From Zeus faber (lineage: Eukaryota; Chordata; Actinopteri; Zeiformes; Zeidae), in assembly GCA_960531495.1 (NCBI GenBank), contig OY482853.1, positions 24,333,322 through 24,397,321 of the forward strand: a stretch of DNA of 64,000 bases. Direction: 5' to 3'. Positions 9,874 through 22,300 of this stretch are shown one piece after another. The stretch's first letter is position 1; the number at the start of each line of letters is the position of its first letter. The notes beneath the pieces were generated by a model. That model was not told where the DNA came from, searched no databases, and saw nothing but the letters and a program-made list of their open reading frames with translations. Made by a program: the position numbers and the translations under genes.

Positions 9874-12800
9874 ATGGCTACTGCGGCGAGCCGTTACTAC
9901 AGCGAAGACGGCAGGGCAACCAAAAGGCAGAAAACCGACGGAATGGCCACGGTAAATCGACCGCGACGGGAGAGACTCGCCTCTTTCGCCGGCGCCCGGT
10001 TGCGTTTTAACCGCGCCCCGGCGCGTCGTAGCCCGTTGGGAGTCCGCAGCGTCTTATTCGCGGCGAGTCGCGGCCGCGTCGCGCCTCTCGTTCCCGCACG
10101 CCGCGTCCATTAACACCCGGTGGCTTCCCGAAGTCAGGACGGGCGTTTTGGCGATGTAAGGCGTCGCACGCACGTCGATGTTCGGCGGTAACGAGCAAGG
10201 CCCCGGCTCGCCGCCTGCCGGGCCGCGCCACGCCGCTCGACGGAGCGCTTTGTTCTGCCGCCGGATAGCATGCTAACGCTAGCTAGCGCGTCTCCCGCGT
10301 TGTGGACGTTTTTAAATATGAAGGTGACGCGGTCACAATGCACCGCCGGCTAAATAAACATACCGACGGGGGTAAGATCGTGTTTGGAAATGTGATTTAA
10401 TATCGTGTGTACCCGCTGGACCCCGGCGCGATTCGCACGGCAACCCGCTAAACGCCGCGAGAGAGTTTATTGATTAGAAACTGTACAGACAATATCCTCA
10501 ATTTGAGTTTTACCCAGAAGAAAAACAACCCCAAACGGCGTGACGAGCGAGTTGCCCGAGAAAAACCGTCGCGCGTAGGTGGCGTGAAACCAGGCGGAGG
10601 GCCTGTGTCGGCAGCTCTTTTTTTTTATTTTTAAGCCGACAGCGGCCATTATTGAGGGAAATCTGACCGCGGGTCGACCAGCCGGAGCGGTCTGCAGAGC
10701 CGCACACGCTTTTAAAAACCACAAGCCAGGCGATTGTTGAACCCAATCCCGGCTGCACCGAAGTCAACGTTTCTGTGTTTGTCACCTAGGGCTATGAGGA
10801 CCCACACAAGACCCTTCCGTCCGTGGTGGTGCACATCCGCGGCCTAGTGGACGGTGTCACCGAGGCAGACCTGGTGGAGGCGCTGCAGGAATTTGGAGCC
10901 ATCAGGTAAATAAGAGAAACAACCTTTTGGGGTGTGACGTTAGCCCCGCAATATCACGCAATTCACACACCCCTGGTTTAGTTTCTATCCTCACAAGATC
11001 CTTGTTTATTTTTGCCGCAGCTATGTAGTGGTCATGCCCAAGAAGCGACAGGCCCTGGTTGAGTACGAGGACATGAACGGATCTTCCACCGCTGTCACCT
11101 ACGCAGCAGACAACCAGGTCTACATCGCCGGCCATCCAGCCTTCATCAACTACTCCACCAGCCAGAAGATCTCCAGACCGGGTGACCCGGACGACTCCAG
11201 GAGCGTGAACAACGTCCTCCTGCTCACCATCATGAATCCCATCTACCCTATTACCACGGTAACCACACTACATGCAAAATATCTAGTCTTTGTGATGTCA
11301 CAGCTCCCAGATTTGAGCCTGGCCAAGTCCAGCCGCGATAACGCATGTAAACATATTAGGGGAATTCAAGTACTTACGCAAACATCCATAGGACATTTCA
11401 CAAGAAATGACTAAATTTATTGTTCGATCAAGAATTTCAGCTTAAATTTGTCTTTACACAGGACGTCCTCTATACTATCTGCAACAACTGCGGGCCCGTC
11501 CAGAGAATTGTCATCTTCAGGAAGAACGGAGTCCAGGCCATGGTCGAATATCCTTTTTACACAAGTGCGGCTTCAGATGCTGACGAGGGGCTTGCAACTT
11601 TATTTTATATTGTTTGTTCCCAGATGCTATTTGTGTCATGTTGAGGTAGAAATTGTGATGTTTCGTTTTTCAGAGTACATCAAAGGACAACACCAAATTG
11701 AGTCAAACGTGTAGAGGTTTTGATGTTTATCCTTTGGAACAGGGATGGCCTTCAGAACTGTAGACTCAATTTTAAAGTTAAAAATAAATATTTTAAACAT
11801 ATTTTAAATTGGTTAAACACATTAAATTACATTAAATTAAATACATGTTGCAATATGCCTACATTAAATGTTTCCCATGTTTTTAAACAATGAACCCTAT
11901 TAATATTTACTTCCAGCAAGAATGCTGACATCCATCCACAGACTTCAACAGAATTGGGAAAACTGATCTAAAATGCCCCTTCCATCAAACTGTCCCCTCT
12001 TATTTCTTTAACTCCATCGTTACATTTGACTCGGTTCAGAGTGCACAGAGGGCCAAGGCTTCGCTTAACGGAGCAGACATCTACTCTGGCTGCTGCACAC
12101 TAAAGATCGAGTATGCCAAGGTATTGCATTTCAAAAATTATAATGGAGTTTTGTTTTATGCGCATTCATGCAGAAATAATAGATTTTTGTTTGTACTTCC
12201 ACAGCCTACTCGTCTGAATGTATTTAAGAACGACCAAGACACTTGGGACTACACCAACCCCAACCTGGGAGGACCAGGTACCGCTTTGCATACATGAACT
12301 CATCTTCACACGCAATCACACTGGGGATTTTAAGCAAGTGTGCCACTAGGAATATTGCGTAGAATCTTTTCACTGTTAATGCCACAGATCACAAGCTATT
12401 TCAGGGGGGACAAAAGTTATACTATCTGTGGTAGTATTGGGACTCAAGAGCGTAGCGTGGTGACATAGCGCTGGCTTGGCTTACTGTGATTTTCTTACTG
12501 AGGATTTCAGGCACATTACAGTGAAGATGTGACATTTTAAATCTTTTCAGTGAATAACAAACAGAATAAAATTCCTTGTAGTCTGTTTCCAAGCTGTCAA
12601 CAATAACTGCACTAAATGTAGTATGTTGATTAGTCCAGTGATAAGACTATCGTATTATATATTACATTCAGTTTCTCACCGACCATGCAAGGACAAAATA
12701 AAGTTGTTACAGGTTGCTTTTCCAACCAAACATTTTAAGCTTCTCCCCTAAACGTATCCATCTGTTTTCTATTGTAGAAAGCAACACTTTGACCTTGTCT

Positions 12801-15800
12801 AGCTTGTATAGTGCAAAATGGAACATGAAAATCAGACAATGTATTGCTTATGGCAATGCATGTTTAACCACGGACAGTTTGTAGCTGTAGCACCCAACTG
12901 TGTCCGGGATGCAGTTCTCCCTTCTGAAAACACATGTTTACTTGATGTCCTAACTGTCACACATTGGCCAAACATTGGTACCCGCTGCTATCTGCAGTGA
13001 CGCATCACTGAGCCGAAATAACTTTTAAGCGCACACAAGGTGCAGGAATTTGGGATGGGACAGCAGACACATTTTTGCTGACAACACAACCAGTATCACC
13101 ATTACCGCCACCATCTGAAGTACCCAGTTCTCCAGTGAGGACACATCCACTCTCGTACAGAACAGAAGGCCCATTCCTCACTCAGGCTGCAGCGCACTTT
13201 CCAACCAAACAACAACACGGAGTTGTAGGACTGATTTGACTCTTCCTCACTACGCCTCATCTCCTTCGCATCTCAACATCAGCACCACGAAGACCTCCAT
13301 TTCTCTTGCAGTTCCACACACATGTATCTGAGGGTGGGGCGCTTGGTTGTTGGTGCTTTTTTTTTTTTTTTTTAGGCCAGAAGCTACTGTTGGTTCCTCC
13401 ACCCTCCCTCACTCCTTTACTTCCTTCCTTTTTCCCATCGTTGATGCTCGACACATTGAAAACAAACATTAAAAAAAAGAGACTTTCACCACCTACTATC
13501 CCAACTTCTTGGCACAAAACGGAGAACAGTTACAGAGCTGACACCTATCCGACTGAAGAAGACACAACAAAGACAACATCCACCCAGGCAGACATGTCTT
13601 ACTGCGTCAGTCCAACAGTACTGATACCACCATCATAGCGATGGAGCTTCTTCCCTCCTGTGCTGTTTCAGGCCGGGCTGCAGGCTCCGTCGCGCTGTTT
13701 TCCCTTTTCAAACCGTGCTCATCACGGTTGATGACATGAACGAGAGCAACAAAACACTCAAGCAACACATTCTCCCATCAACATCCACTGCTGATGTACC
13801 AACTGATCAAAATAGATGACTCGCACCACCACTGAATCATCATGTAGCCAATCACAGCGGAGGAAACACAAGACAACCAATGAAGACAGGACACTGCTGA
13901 CAACACCATCAAGCACACTAAGCTTAAACATGAGATACCTCCACCTGGAATTAAGCTTTTCTCCTTTCTTTTCCATTTCTTCTTCCTTTCCTCTTCATCT
14001 TCTTGTGCTTCTCTCTCTACATGCATTCATGTCTAGCTATCCTATTTCTGAGTATTTTTTTTTTTTCTTTCTGTAAATATTTGAGCTCTAGAAACCTGTG
14101 TAACACCTTCCATGTGATGCAGGTTTGGCAATTTACACCTAAGAGGAGCCAGCTTCCCATTGGAAATGTGCTCTCTGGGAGACTCAGGACCCGCCAGTGG
14201 TTCTAAGGAGACTGTTAGAAAATGGAGTGGGGGCAACGCCAGCGGAAATGCCAACCAACCCGGCAACAAAGGGAATTGCATCTTGATAGAACCAGGAATC
14301 GGTGGCCAAGATGGAGTGTTCTGTCCCAACTGAGGAAACGGATAAAGAGTGTTGGATGCAATGAAATTGGGTGGAGAGTGGTGCAACCGCTGCAGCTAAT
14401 GTCCTTCCCCCCAGGGTGTAAACGTGCAGTAAGTAAATCAAGACCCCCTCCCCGAGGGGAACACGACAGCACAGCACAACACCTCAACCCCCCCAGCACC
14501 CAACATCGCCACACCAGACTGACGCTGACTCCATCTTTCTTCCCCACTAATACAGGCTAAATCTCTCTGGAATTGCTTGATGGTGGTGTTTTGAGGGTGG
14601 GGAGGATTGATATTTTGTCACTCGGTACAATGATGGGAATTGGCTGTAAACCGTTGAGTAAATCCCCTGATTAAAGATTTAATTGATTTAGGAATTAATC
14701 CGGTTGGGTCTGATCAGGGCCTTGGGGAAATGATTTGACCGCTAACGCTCCCAGAAGACGAGCTTGATCACATAACCCGAACTGTGATGCACTGGGAGTC
14801 GACTTGCTGTGCCAGGGCAGGAAACTGAGAATTACCTTCATGGGATGAATTTCTTTGGCTGCCTGGCGGTTAGAGAAAATCATCACCAGCCTCCTGTTTC
14901 ATACTCGGTCTTTCTTTCCAAACTTCCGGGGTGTATGTCCTGCACGGCCTGTGTTACGACACGGAGGCTAATCGGCGTTCAGGCGCCTCGTTACCTTCTG
15001 TGGTTGATTGATTGGTCATGTGTTTGCGGGGGGGGGGGGGGGTTGGCGGGCCTTTTGACTAACCTGGCTTCAGTTCTGATTGTATGTGACTATTGTGTAC
15101 TTGTACAGATGGTGACGCAGATGGAAATGGGAGCAATGCAGGTGTGTGCACGTACTTGTATCACGTTTAGGCATTTGTTTCTGATGTTGCTTAGTGTGCG
15201 TTAATGCTTAGATGTACTTCTACATCATGTACCAGTCTTGCCCCCAGAAAATACTGTTTCCATTGATGGCTGTTTTGATGTTCTAATAGTGTGTCTGCTG
15301 TTTGGTTTGTTTTTAGTCCGTTTCTTCTACCCCTCCCATAACTAATTTTCTAGACTGGGATTGCTTATTGTTGCAGAATTAAAATAGATATGGGGTAGCT
15401 TGCCAGGATGTATAAGTTGGTTGGGGCTAGCACATTTAGGAGAGTCAAACTAACCTCACTCTTAATAGTTTGGAGGAGGTACCGATGGACTGCATGATCT
15501 CCAAAAGGTTTAGTCCCCCACCCCCCCCATAGACGTGAATATATTTGTAAGAAAGTTTTGAGGGGGGGGGAAATGAAACTCTTTTAGTGCAACTACTTAC
15601 CTGCACTTTTATTTCTTTCTCCTCCCTTTTAGAAGATGTGAACGCCAACCCCAACAAGCGCCAGAGGCAGCCCGCCCTGCTCGGGGACCACCCTCCAGAA
15701 TACGGTGAGAAAAGATGGAACGCAATCTTATCAATACTAACGTTGTTTTTAAATTATTTAGGGTGAATATCCAGCAGGCAACTCAAATTTGTAAATGACT

Positions 15801-17500
15801 GTTTTTTTGGGGGTGTAATCTCACTTATTTATTTTATTTTTTTTCTTTTTCCTTTCCACAATGTCTGGTCTCTGTGTCCTGCCCTCCAGCTGGTGGTTAC
15901 CACGGCTACGACGAGAGCTACGGGTCCCCGCCATACGAAGGTCGCCGCATGGGCCCGCCCATGAGGGGCCGCGGCGGGAGGAGCTATGGGCCCGGCTATG
16001 GACCCCCTCCCCCTCCCCCGGGCGAGTACGGAGCCCACGCCGACTCTCCGGTCGTCATGGTTTACGGCCTGGACCCCCCCAAGATGAACGCAGACAGAGT
16101 GTTCAACGTCTTCTGTCTCTACGGCAACGTGGAACGAGTGAGTAGCAGGAGCAGCTGGACCAGGGATTTAACTGGTTGTATTATTTAAAATAAAAAATAA
16201 TATATATATATTTTTTTCTTCTTCCCCTTCACATGCTGAATTTGCGCTGTCACCATTGGTTACCTTCTTGGTGACTGCCTGTTTGCAGTATCTGACTTGT
16301 TTGTGTCTTGCAGGTGAAGTTCATGAAGAGTAAACCAGGGGCAGCCATGGTGGAGATGGGAGACTGCTACGCTGTGGACCGCGCCATCACACACCTCAAC
16401 AACAACTTCCTGTTTGGACAGAAACTCAACGTCTGGTGAGCCCACGCCTTCGTTACTCATGTTAAGTGGTGCCGGCGGTGCACCGTGGCACCTTGAGACT
16501 GACGGTGCATCCTCTCCCTCGCAGCGTGTCCAAGCAGCAGGCCATCATGCCCGGTCAGTGCTACGAGCTGGACGACGGCAGCAGCAGCTTCAAGGATTTC
16601 CACGGCTCCAGGAACAACCGCTTCACTTCCCCGGAGCAGGCGGCCAAGAACCGCATCCAGCACCCCAGCAGCGTACTGCACTTCTTCAACGCCCAGCCCG
16701 ACGCCTCCACGGAGATCTTCTCCCAGGTCCGTGGACGGCGTCTCAATCCTGACCACCACCTTGAACTCCTGGTCTTTGTTTTACTTTCAGCGCTTGTTTT
16801 ATTGCGGAAATGTGAGCCATTTTCAGCACGTTCGTTTTTTTCCCGGTTTCCCAGATTTGCGATGAAATCGGTGTCAAGAGTCCCGTCAACATCAAGCTCT
16901 TCACTGGAAAGAGTAAGTTGCTTTACGTGTACATTTATGACATGGTCTGCATCGTACAGACCTGCCTGGCTGTTGTCTCTAGTGACGTTGAACTCTAACT
17001 CTGGAACGCTGCACCACCAGGTGGCGCCGCCCCCAGCGAGCGCAGCGCATCGGGCCTGCTGGAGTGGGAGTCCATCAACGACGCCATGGAGGCTCTGGCC
17101 ATGATGAACCACTACCAGATGAAGAACTCAAGTATGTAAAAAAATAAAACACTGTGTTAAACTCTATGCTACGTACATGCATTTGATTTCCCCAAACTTC
17201 TACAGCTGTTGATTTAATTTACTAATTCAGAGATAATTTGAATGAGGTGTTGTACATTTTTCATAATTAACACATTCGTCGGGTTTTCCTAAATTACAGA
17301 ATCAAGCACTGGGTCACTGTACTCATTAATATCATACTTGTTCATATTAATGTGAGGATGTTAAGTCTTTTTGCTTAGTGCCACTTTGCCCTCATCTTTG
17401 AGTTCCACGTCGTTGATTTGCCCTTGTTGTGGTTTCTGCAGCTGGTCCGTACCCCTACACCCTGAAGCTGTGCTTCTCCACGGTGCAGCACGCCAACTGA
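9874..17500 (+). CDS. hnrnpl: Heterogeneous nuclear ribonucleoprotein L
   Basis: Nuclear RNA-binding protein that recognises CA-rich RNA and represses or activates exons. Exons: 9874-9951, 10790-10905, 11021-11258, 11462-11547, 12024-12120, 12205-12277, 15109-15141 (micro-exon, less certain), 15633-15704, 15890-16137, 16314-16435, 16525-16726, 16855-16912, 17021-17131, 17442-17500. These give 530 residues in frame. Four RRMs lie near residues 37-113, 128-204, 317-392 and 438-527. A Gly/Tyr/Pro-rich linker (about 265-313) separates RRM2 from RRM3. Residues such as GVQAMVEFDSVQSAQRAKAS match human HNRNPL almost exactly. The N-terminus is shorter than human, which has a long Gly-rich leader. The intron 11548-12023 is an AT-AC, U12-type intron. 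Proximity to ech1 matches human HNRNPL-ECH1, favouring hnrnpl over hnrnpll. Confidence 0.97.
11548..12023 (+). other. hnrnpl: U12-type AT-AC intron of hnrnpl
   Basis: No GT donor fits the reading frame here. The intron opens with ATATCCTTTT, a full match to the minor-spliceosome donor, and closes with GTTAC. TTCTTTAAC at 12004-12012 matches the U12 branch site in eight of nine bases, about 12 nt before the end. Joining 11547 to 12024 gives MVEFDSVQSAQRA, as in human HNRNPL. Confidence 0.93.
12278..15108 (+). other. hnrnpl: Large hnrnpl intron 6 with CA-rich tract
   Basis: Intron of 2.8 kb, by far the longest in the gene. From about 13030 to 13960 the transcript strand is crowded with ACA/CACA motifs (for example around 13081-13096, 13561-13590, 13741-13790 and 13860-13920). 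A long pyrimidine tract follows (about 13960-14070), then a possible exon (14092-14428) ending in a GTAAGT donor. A 15-base G run lies at 15028-15042. In mammals hnRNP L is reported to limit itself through a CA-rich intron 6 and a poison exon; equivalence here is inference. Confidence 0.6.
15028..15042 (+). repeat. Poly(G) run
   Basis: Fifteen consecutive G bases in hnrnpl intron 6, about 65 bp upstream of the micro-exon acceptor. Confidence 0.9.
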
Positions 17501-17989
17501 GCTCCACCGCTCCTCCATTCCTCAGCACCAACCCGTTCCTGGGCCGTGACGGCTCCCAACACACCTGGGACCGATCCGTGTTCCCAACCCTCTTTCAAAT
17601 ACCGCCTGGCTGGATTCACCTGAATTCCTTTTTATTTGAAACCTTTTCACTTGTTTTGTGCTTCAGACAGCGTGGTCACAGAAACTGCAGTATTTGAAAT
17701 GGGTGGGGGGTGCGTCGGTTCCCAGGTAGAGTTCATTGTCTGTAGTATGTGGGTTCAGTATTGAGTTGTCCTTTTTAATTTGATATGCTTATACATCAGG
17801 CTGATTTAAGAGATGGTTTATTTCTAAGAATTGTTTTTATGCTTGGATGGTTGAGTGACGACAAACATTTGTATAAGGGTTTTTTTTTTGGTTTTTTTTA
17901 TATATATTAAGTTCTCATGACTTTGTTTATTGCGTTTTGCCCCTCGGATCTGTTAATATGCAGGGGAAAGTGTCTTTTGTTGTAAGAAA

Positions 17990-17995
17990 AATAAA
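17990..17995 (+). terminator. Poly(A) signal of hnrnpl
   Basis: AATAAA about 490 bases after the stop. The intervening bases read as an ordinary AT-rich 3' UTR. Confidence 0.65.
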
Positions 17996-18000
17996 AGCCA

Positions 18001-19343
18001 ACTTGACATTAAATTAACTTCCTTGTTTCAATAAGCTTATTTTATCATGCTGAGATGACACCGGTGCTAAACCCAAAATGCAACATCGAGATGGGAGTGG
18101 TGTCATGTGACTCACATGGACCCACATGATGCATCAGCGACCAGGACACGGTTTGACCTCAACAAAGAGCAGCTTTTATGTTGTGCGCTTGTGTCCAATG
18201 TTTTCTTGCTTTGACCGGTGGCTTGTCTTTTCCTCCTGTTTGATTTTCAGATTTCTCATCAAATGAGGCCTGGTCCCAGTTATGTTTAAAGAAGCACATT
18301 CCTCAAGTGTAATTCCACTGTCAAATATATATAAGAGTGCGGGAATGATAGTTAAATAAATAATGCAAACTTAACCACTTTTGTGCCGATTTATGAGATA
18401 AATATATTTTCAGTGCAAGCAACCTAGAGTATTGCAGTATGTAAATATCAACTGATAAAACCATCCTGTGCAGAGCATGTCTGAACACTTCCACGCAGGT
18501 ATCCTGTGTAGCCGCTGGGGGGCAGTGTGTTGCATCCGTCATCCCAGATTTTAAGATGAAATAACACTTTATTAATCCCCGGAGGGGAACTTGGGTGTGA
18601 AGGCAAACTTCATTCTAAATGTACATTTAAAAACCTTTGTAAGTAAAAAAAAAAATATTGTATTTATTCGACTGACTAATAAAACTACCGTTACCATCAC
18701 TGGTGCCTACTGGCGCCCTCTAGTGGACATTATTGTTAAACGCACCAATTCGGGCTTCACGTACAATTAAATGACGTTTTCACTGGAGACATTTTGACGT
18801 TTTGACGTGTGTGGATGATTGAACACAGCCGAAGATAATGATTCTGATTTGGGGTTTGTTGGGTTTTCGGGGTTTTTTTTGTCATCTGTGTCCGCTTTTC
18901 ACAATCGGCGTCACTAACTTCAGCTGTTTTCACAGCGTCTCACCGCGGTCCCCAAACAACACGACGAGCCCCGAAATACAAAACCAACAACTGCGAAACA
19001 GAAACATACAGTGGATTGGAAACGTTCATGGAACCGTTCAATTACAATCCCGCGTTAATCTCCAATCCTGAAATCGTTCCACCTGGAAACGGCCCTCGCC
19101 GGGCCCCGTAGCAACATGGCCGCGCCCCTGACAGAGTACATGTCACTGCGGGCGGCAGTTCGGATCCTGTTTGAAACGCCGTAGTTTCATCTACCATCGT
19201 CACAAGTCGTCGGCGGAGCGTTCATCACCCGATTTTCCGCCGCCTCGCCCGAACAAAACCCCGCGTTGTGCCTCCTGTCAGCGAGCGACAGCCGCGGAGC
19301 GCTCGTCAGCGGGTTAGAAGAGTGTTTGGACCGTGACTGGGCC
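18001..19343. other. hnrnpl-ech1 intergenic region and ech1 promoter
   Basis: Non-coding. A short element tail, ATAACACTTTATTAATCCCC, lies at 18561-18580 and recurs at 48682-48701, suggesting a dispersed retroposon-type repeat. From about 19080 the DNA becomes CpG-rich, which is the likely ech1 promoter and 5' UTR. No other gene is supported. Confidence 0.55.
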
Positions 19344-22300
19344 ATGTTGGCTTCCCTTCTCAGGTCATCTGTCAAAGGAGGTGAGAACCAGCCTGAAGGA
19401 ACCTCAAACTAACCTCAAATAACTTTAAATAACTTTAAATAACCTTAAATAACTCTGCTGCGGTGTTTAGAATGTGGGTGGGATCCAGTTTGACAGCGCC
19501 CAGGCGGTCGTTTGGGTTGTTTGTGCTTCTATATCTATTGAGGGCAAAGGTCGCATCAGGGTTTGACGCAAATATTCAGGATCTGACTTTTATGGTTTTA
19601 TTTATTTTGTTGTTGTACATTTATGGAAACAACAATAATCTTGACAATTGTTTTCACTCCCTCATCAGCTGTTTAGATGATGTCATTCTGTGAAAAGCAC
19701 ATTTTTTTGGTCCAAAATAATAACAATGCAAAAAGACATGAGCTCGCTTGGGATCGTATTCTTGGGTTAAATGTCCTACTTTACTCGCTGTTCGATAGAT
19801 ATTTATATATGTTACTTTTAAATTACACCTTTTTCTTGACTTGCATTATTGTGCTGCTGTAACACATTGATTTCCCCCGCGTATTAATAAAGTGGTATCT
19901 TATTTACTTTATTAACTTAGTAAATGCATAGCAATTATAATAATTTATACACATACAACAACTTATCCTGTGCATATAGATTTCCATTTGTATATTCTGT
20001 ATGTTACTATATATTTGTGTATATTTGGTTAGTTTTCTTTTTCCAGACTCTTGAGCTTTTATTTTATTTTTTTCATTTAATTTTGAATGCTTATCGTCTG
20101 TAGAAACGCACTAATCCTCATCAGGACAAAGGCCTGGTGCATGTAGATGCACCTGGTGGAATGAACCCGTTCTGTAAACACGGCCTTTGCAATGATGTCA
20201 GATGACACATCTGGGTATTCTGTCCTAATCGCCCTCAGACCAGACCCTGTGGAAGGCCGGCCGGGCGGTGGTCCGAGCCATGGCGTCGTCTGGGGCGACC
20301 CCTCCCTTCAGCTCGCTGTTGGTCACTCAACCTTCAGAGTTCGTCAAACACGTGGAGCTTAACCGGCCTGAGAAACGCAACGCCATGAACAGAGCCTTCT
20401 GGAGGTGGGACTCTAACGCTCGATCCGGTTGCTGGAGTTGTCCCTCGTCCTCGTCCTTGACCAGGGAGGCGCCACACAGGGTCCTGCTTGAATAATCCAA
20501 ATTCTGTCTTTTTTCCTACACATTTAAGTTCTACCTGGAAAATCATCCTCTTATGTGCGGAGTCGGCTAAAAAGGTGTTAAAAACAGCGCATTTTTCTAA
20601 ATTTTGAAAATTTTAGGCTAATCTTTCGCCCCTGGGACACAGCAAGTCACAAGCTCTGGTAATACAGTAAATGTGTCTCTAAAAAGTAAAATATGTTCCG
20701 TTGTGAGGAACCCACAAGTAGTCGCTGGTATGAAGTGCAAAGAGATTGTTTTACTCAAAACATGTCATTATTATATGTTTTTGTTGTGTATGTGCATTAT
20801 AAGTGTAGTGTACAAATACATTATGACAAACATAATGAAAACAAAGTGGCCGTGGCTTACGACCATAACACTATTAAACAAGTTTTCGGTGGAACAGTGA
20901 TTGAACCAGCAGGTAAACAAGTGAACCCGTGTTTGCACAGATTTCCCTCGTTTACTAAAATGTTTTGAATAAATAATATAAAGTTTACTTTCGTATGGAG
21001 TCTTGAAGAACAGATGCATACTGCAGACAAAGGGAAGATAGAATATTTAATTTGAAATGGTGCGTTAGGGTCTGCGCCGCATGACGTGACATGAGGCACA
21101 ACCTGATTGTTTGAAATCTGATCTGAGTTTAAGTTAAATGTGTTTGTAGATGTTCTTGTCTCTCAGTTTCCTGTCTGGATAACTGCTGCCAGGAGGCATT
21201 GACTCCATGTTGTTACCCAACATGGCATCTCTATTTTTTTTTTTTTACTTTGGGTTGCAGTGAGATGGTGGATTGCTTCAACCACTTGGCAGAGGACTCA
21301 GACTGCAGAGTGGTGGTTGTGTCTGGGGCAGGGAAGATCTTTACGTCAGGTCGGCACCGACTACACTATGCATTACTTTACCTCTTCTTCATATTATGTG
21401 CTATTTAAAATATGTATTATGATTTTATTTAATTCTGTGCGGCCTTCCCCAGGCATTGACCTGATGGACATGGCCAGTGACGTCCTCCAGCCGCAGGGAG
21501 ACGACGAGGCCAGGACGTCGTGGAACCTGAGGAAAATTATCGCAAAGTACCAAGAAACCTTCACTGTCATAGAGAGGGTGAGTACAGCGTGTGTGTGAGT
21601 GTTTACATAAAAAATAAGCACGTCCTATCAAGCTGGTATAATCATCGTGGACAGTGATAGCCTGTGTCATTACAAAGGAATTTTCACCGTCAAACTTCCT
21701 AAGTTTTCTCCTGTGAAATGTCTCGTCCTGAAGTGCTCGAAGCCTGTGGTGGTGGCCGTCCACGGTGCCTGTGTCGGAGGAGGTAAGTGACCGTCACTCT
21801 CTTTTTGGGAAGCCTCAGGTGTTCTTCGCCTCCAGGCTGCAGCTGCCGTTCCCTCTTCCCAAGCCCGTCCTGTTTCCGTTGGAGTGCGCGATGAACAGTT
21901 TCTGCTGTCGTTGTTAAAACTCAGCCCATGTAGAGCGCTGCAGGGATGAGGTCTTTTTCCCCCCCGGTTCCCTCGACAGAAAGCCGGTGGTATTTCTACT
22001 TTGGATCATCGCAGAAAATAAACTCTGTGGCAAACACAAGTTTATGATACTTACACTTTTTGTTCAGCAAGATGATCTTCACAAATGACTACTTATCATT
22101 TTTATACAATCGCCAGAAGTAAAAATCAAATGTTAGGCTCTAAAGGAACAACACCACGGTCACATGACCACAACGTCACCACCACTAAGCTTTCAACTTG
22201 GAATTTGATTTTGTGCGCTGACCTCTTCGACAAAAGCCTGGAGAGTTTAGTTAGAATAGTTTGCAAGAGCACAAGTATAAACACAACTCGAGGCTGTGAA

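Noticed and set aside
13001-13038. Possible small exon (acceptor CTGCAG, donor GTGCAG) as the hnrnpl poison exon
   Set aside because: The donor is weak and pyrimidine support is poor; 14092-14428 is a better candidate.
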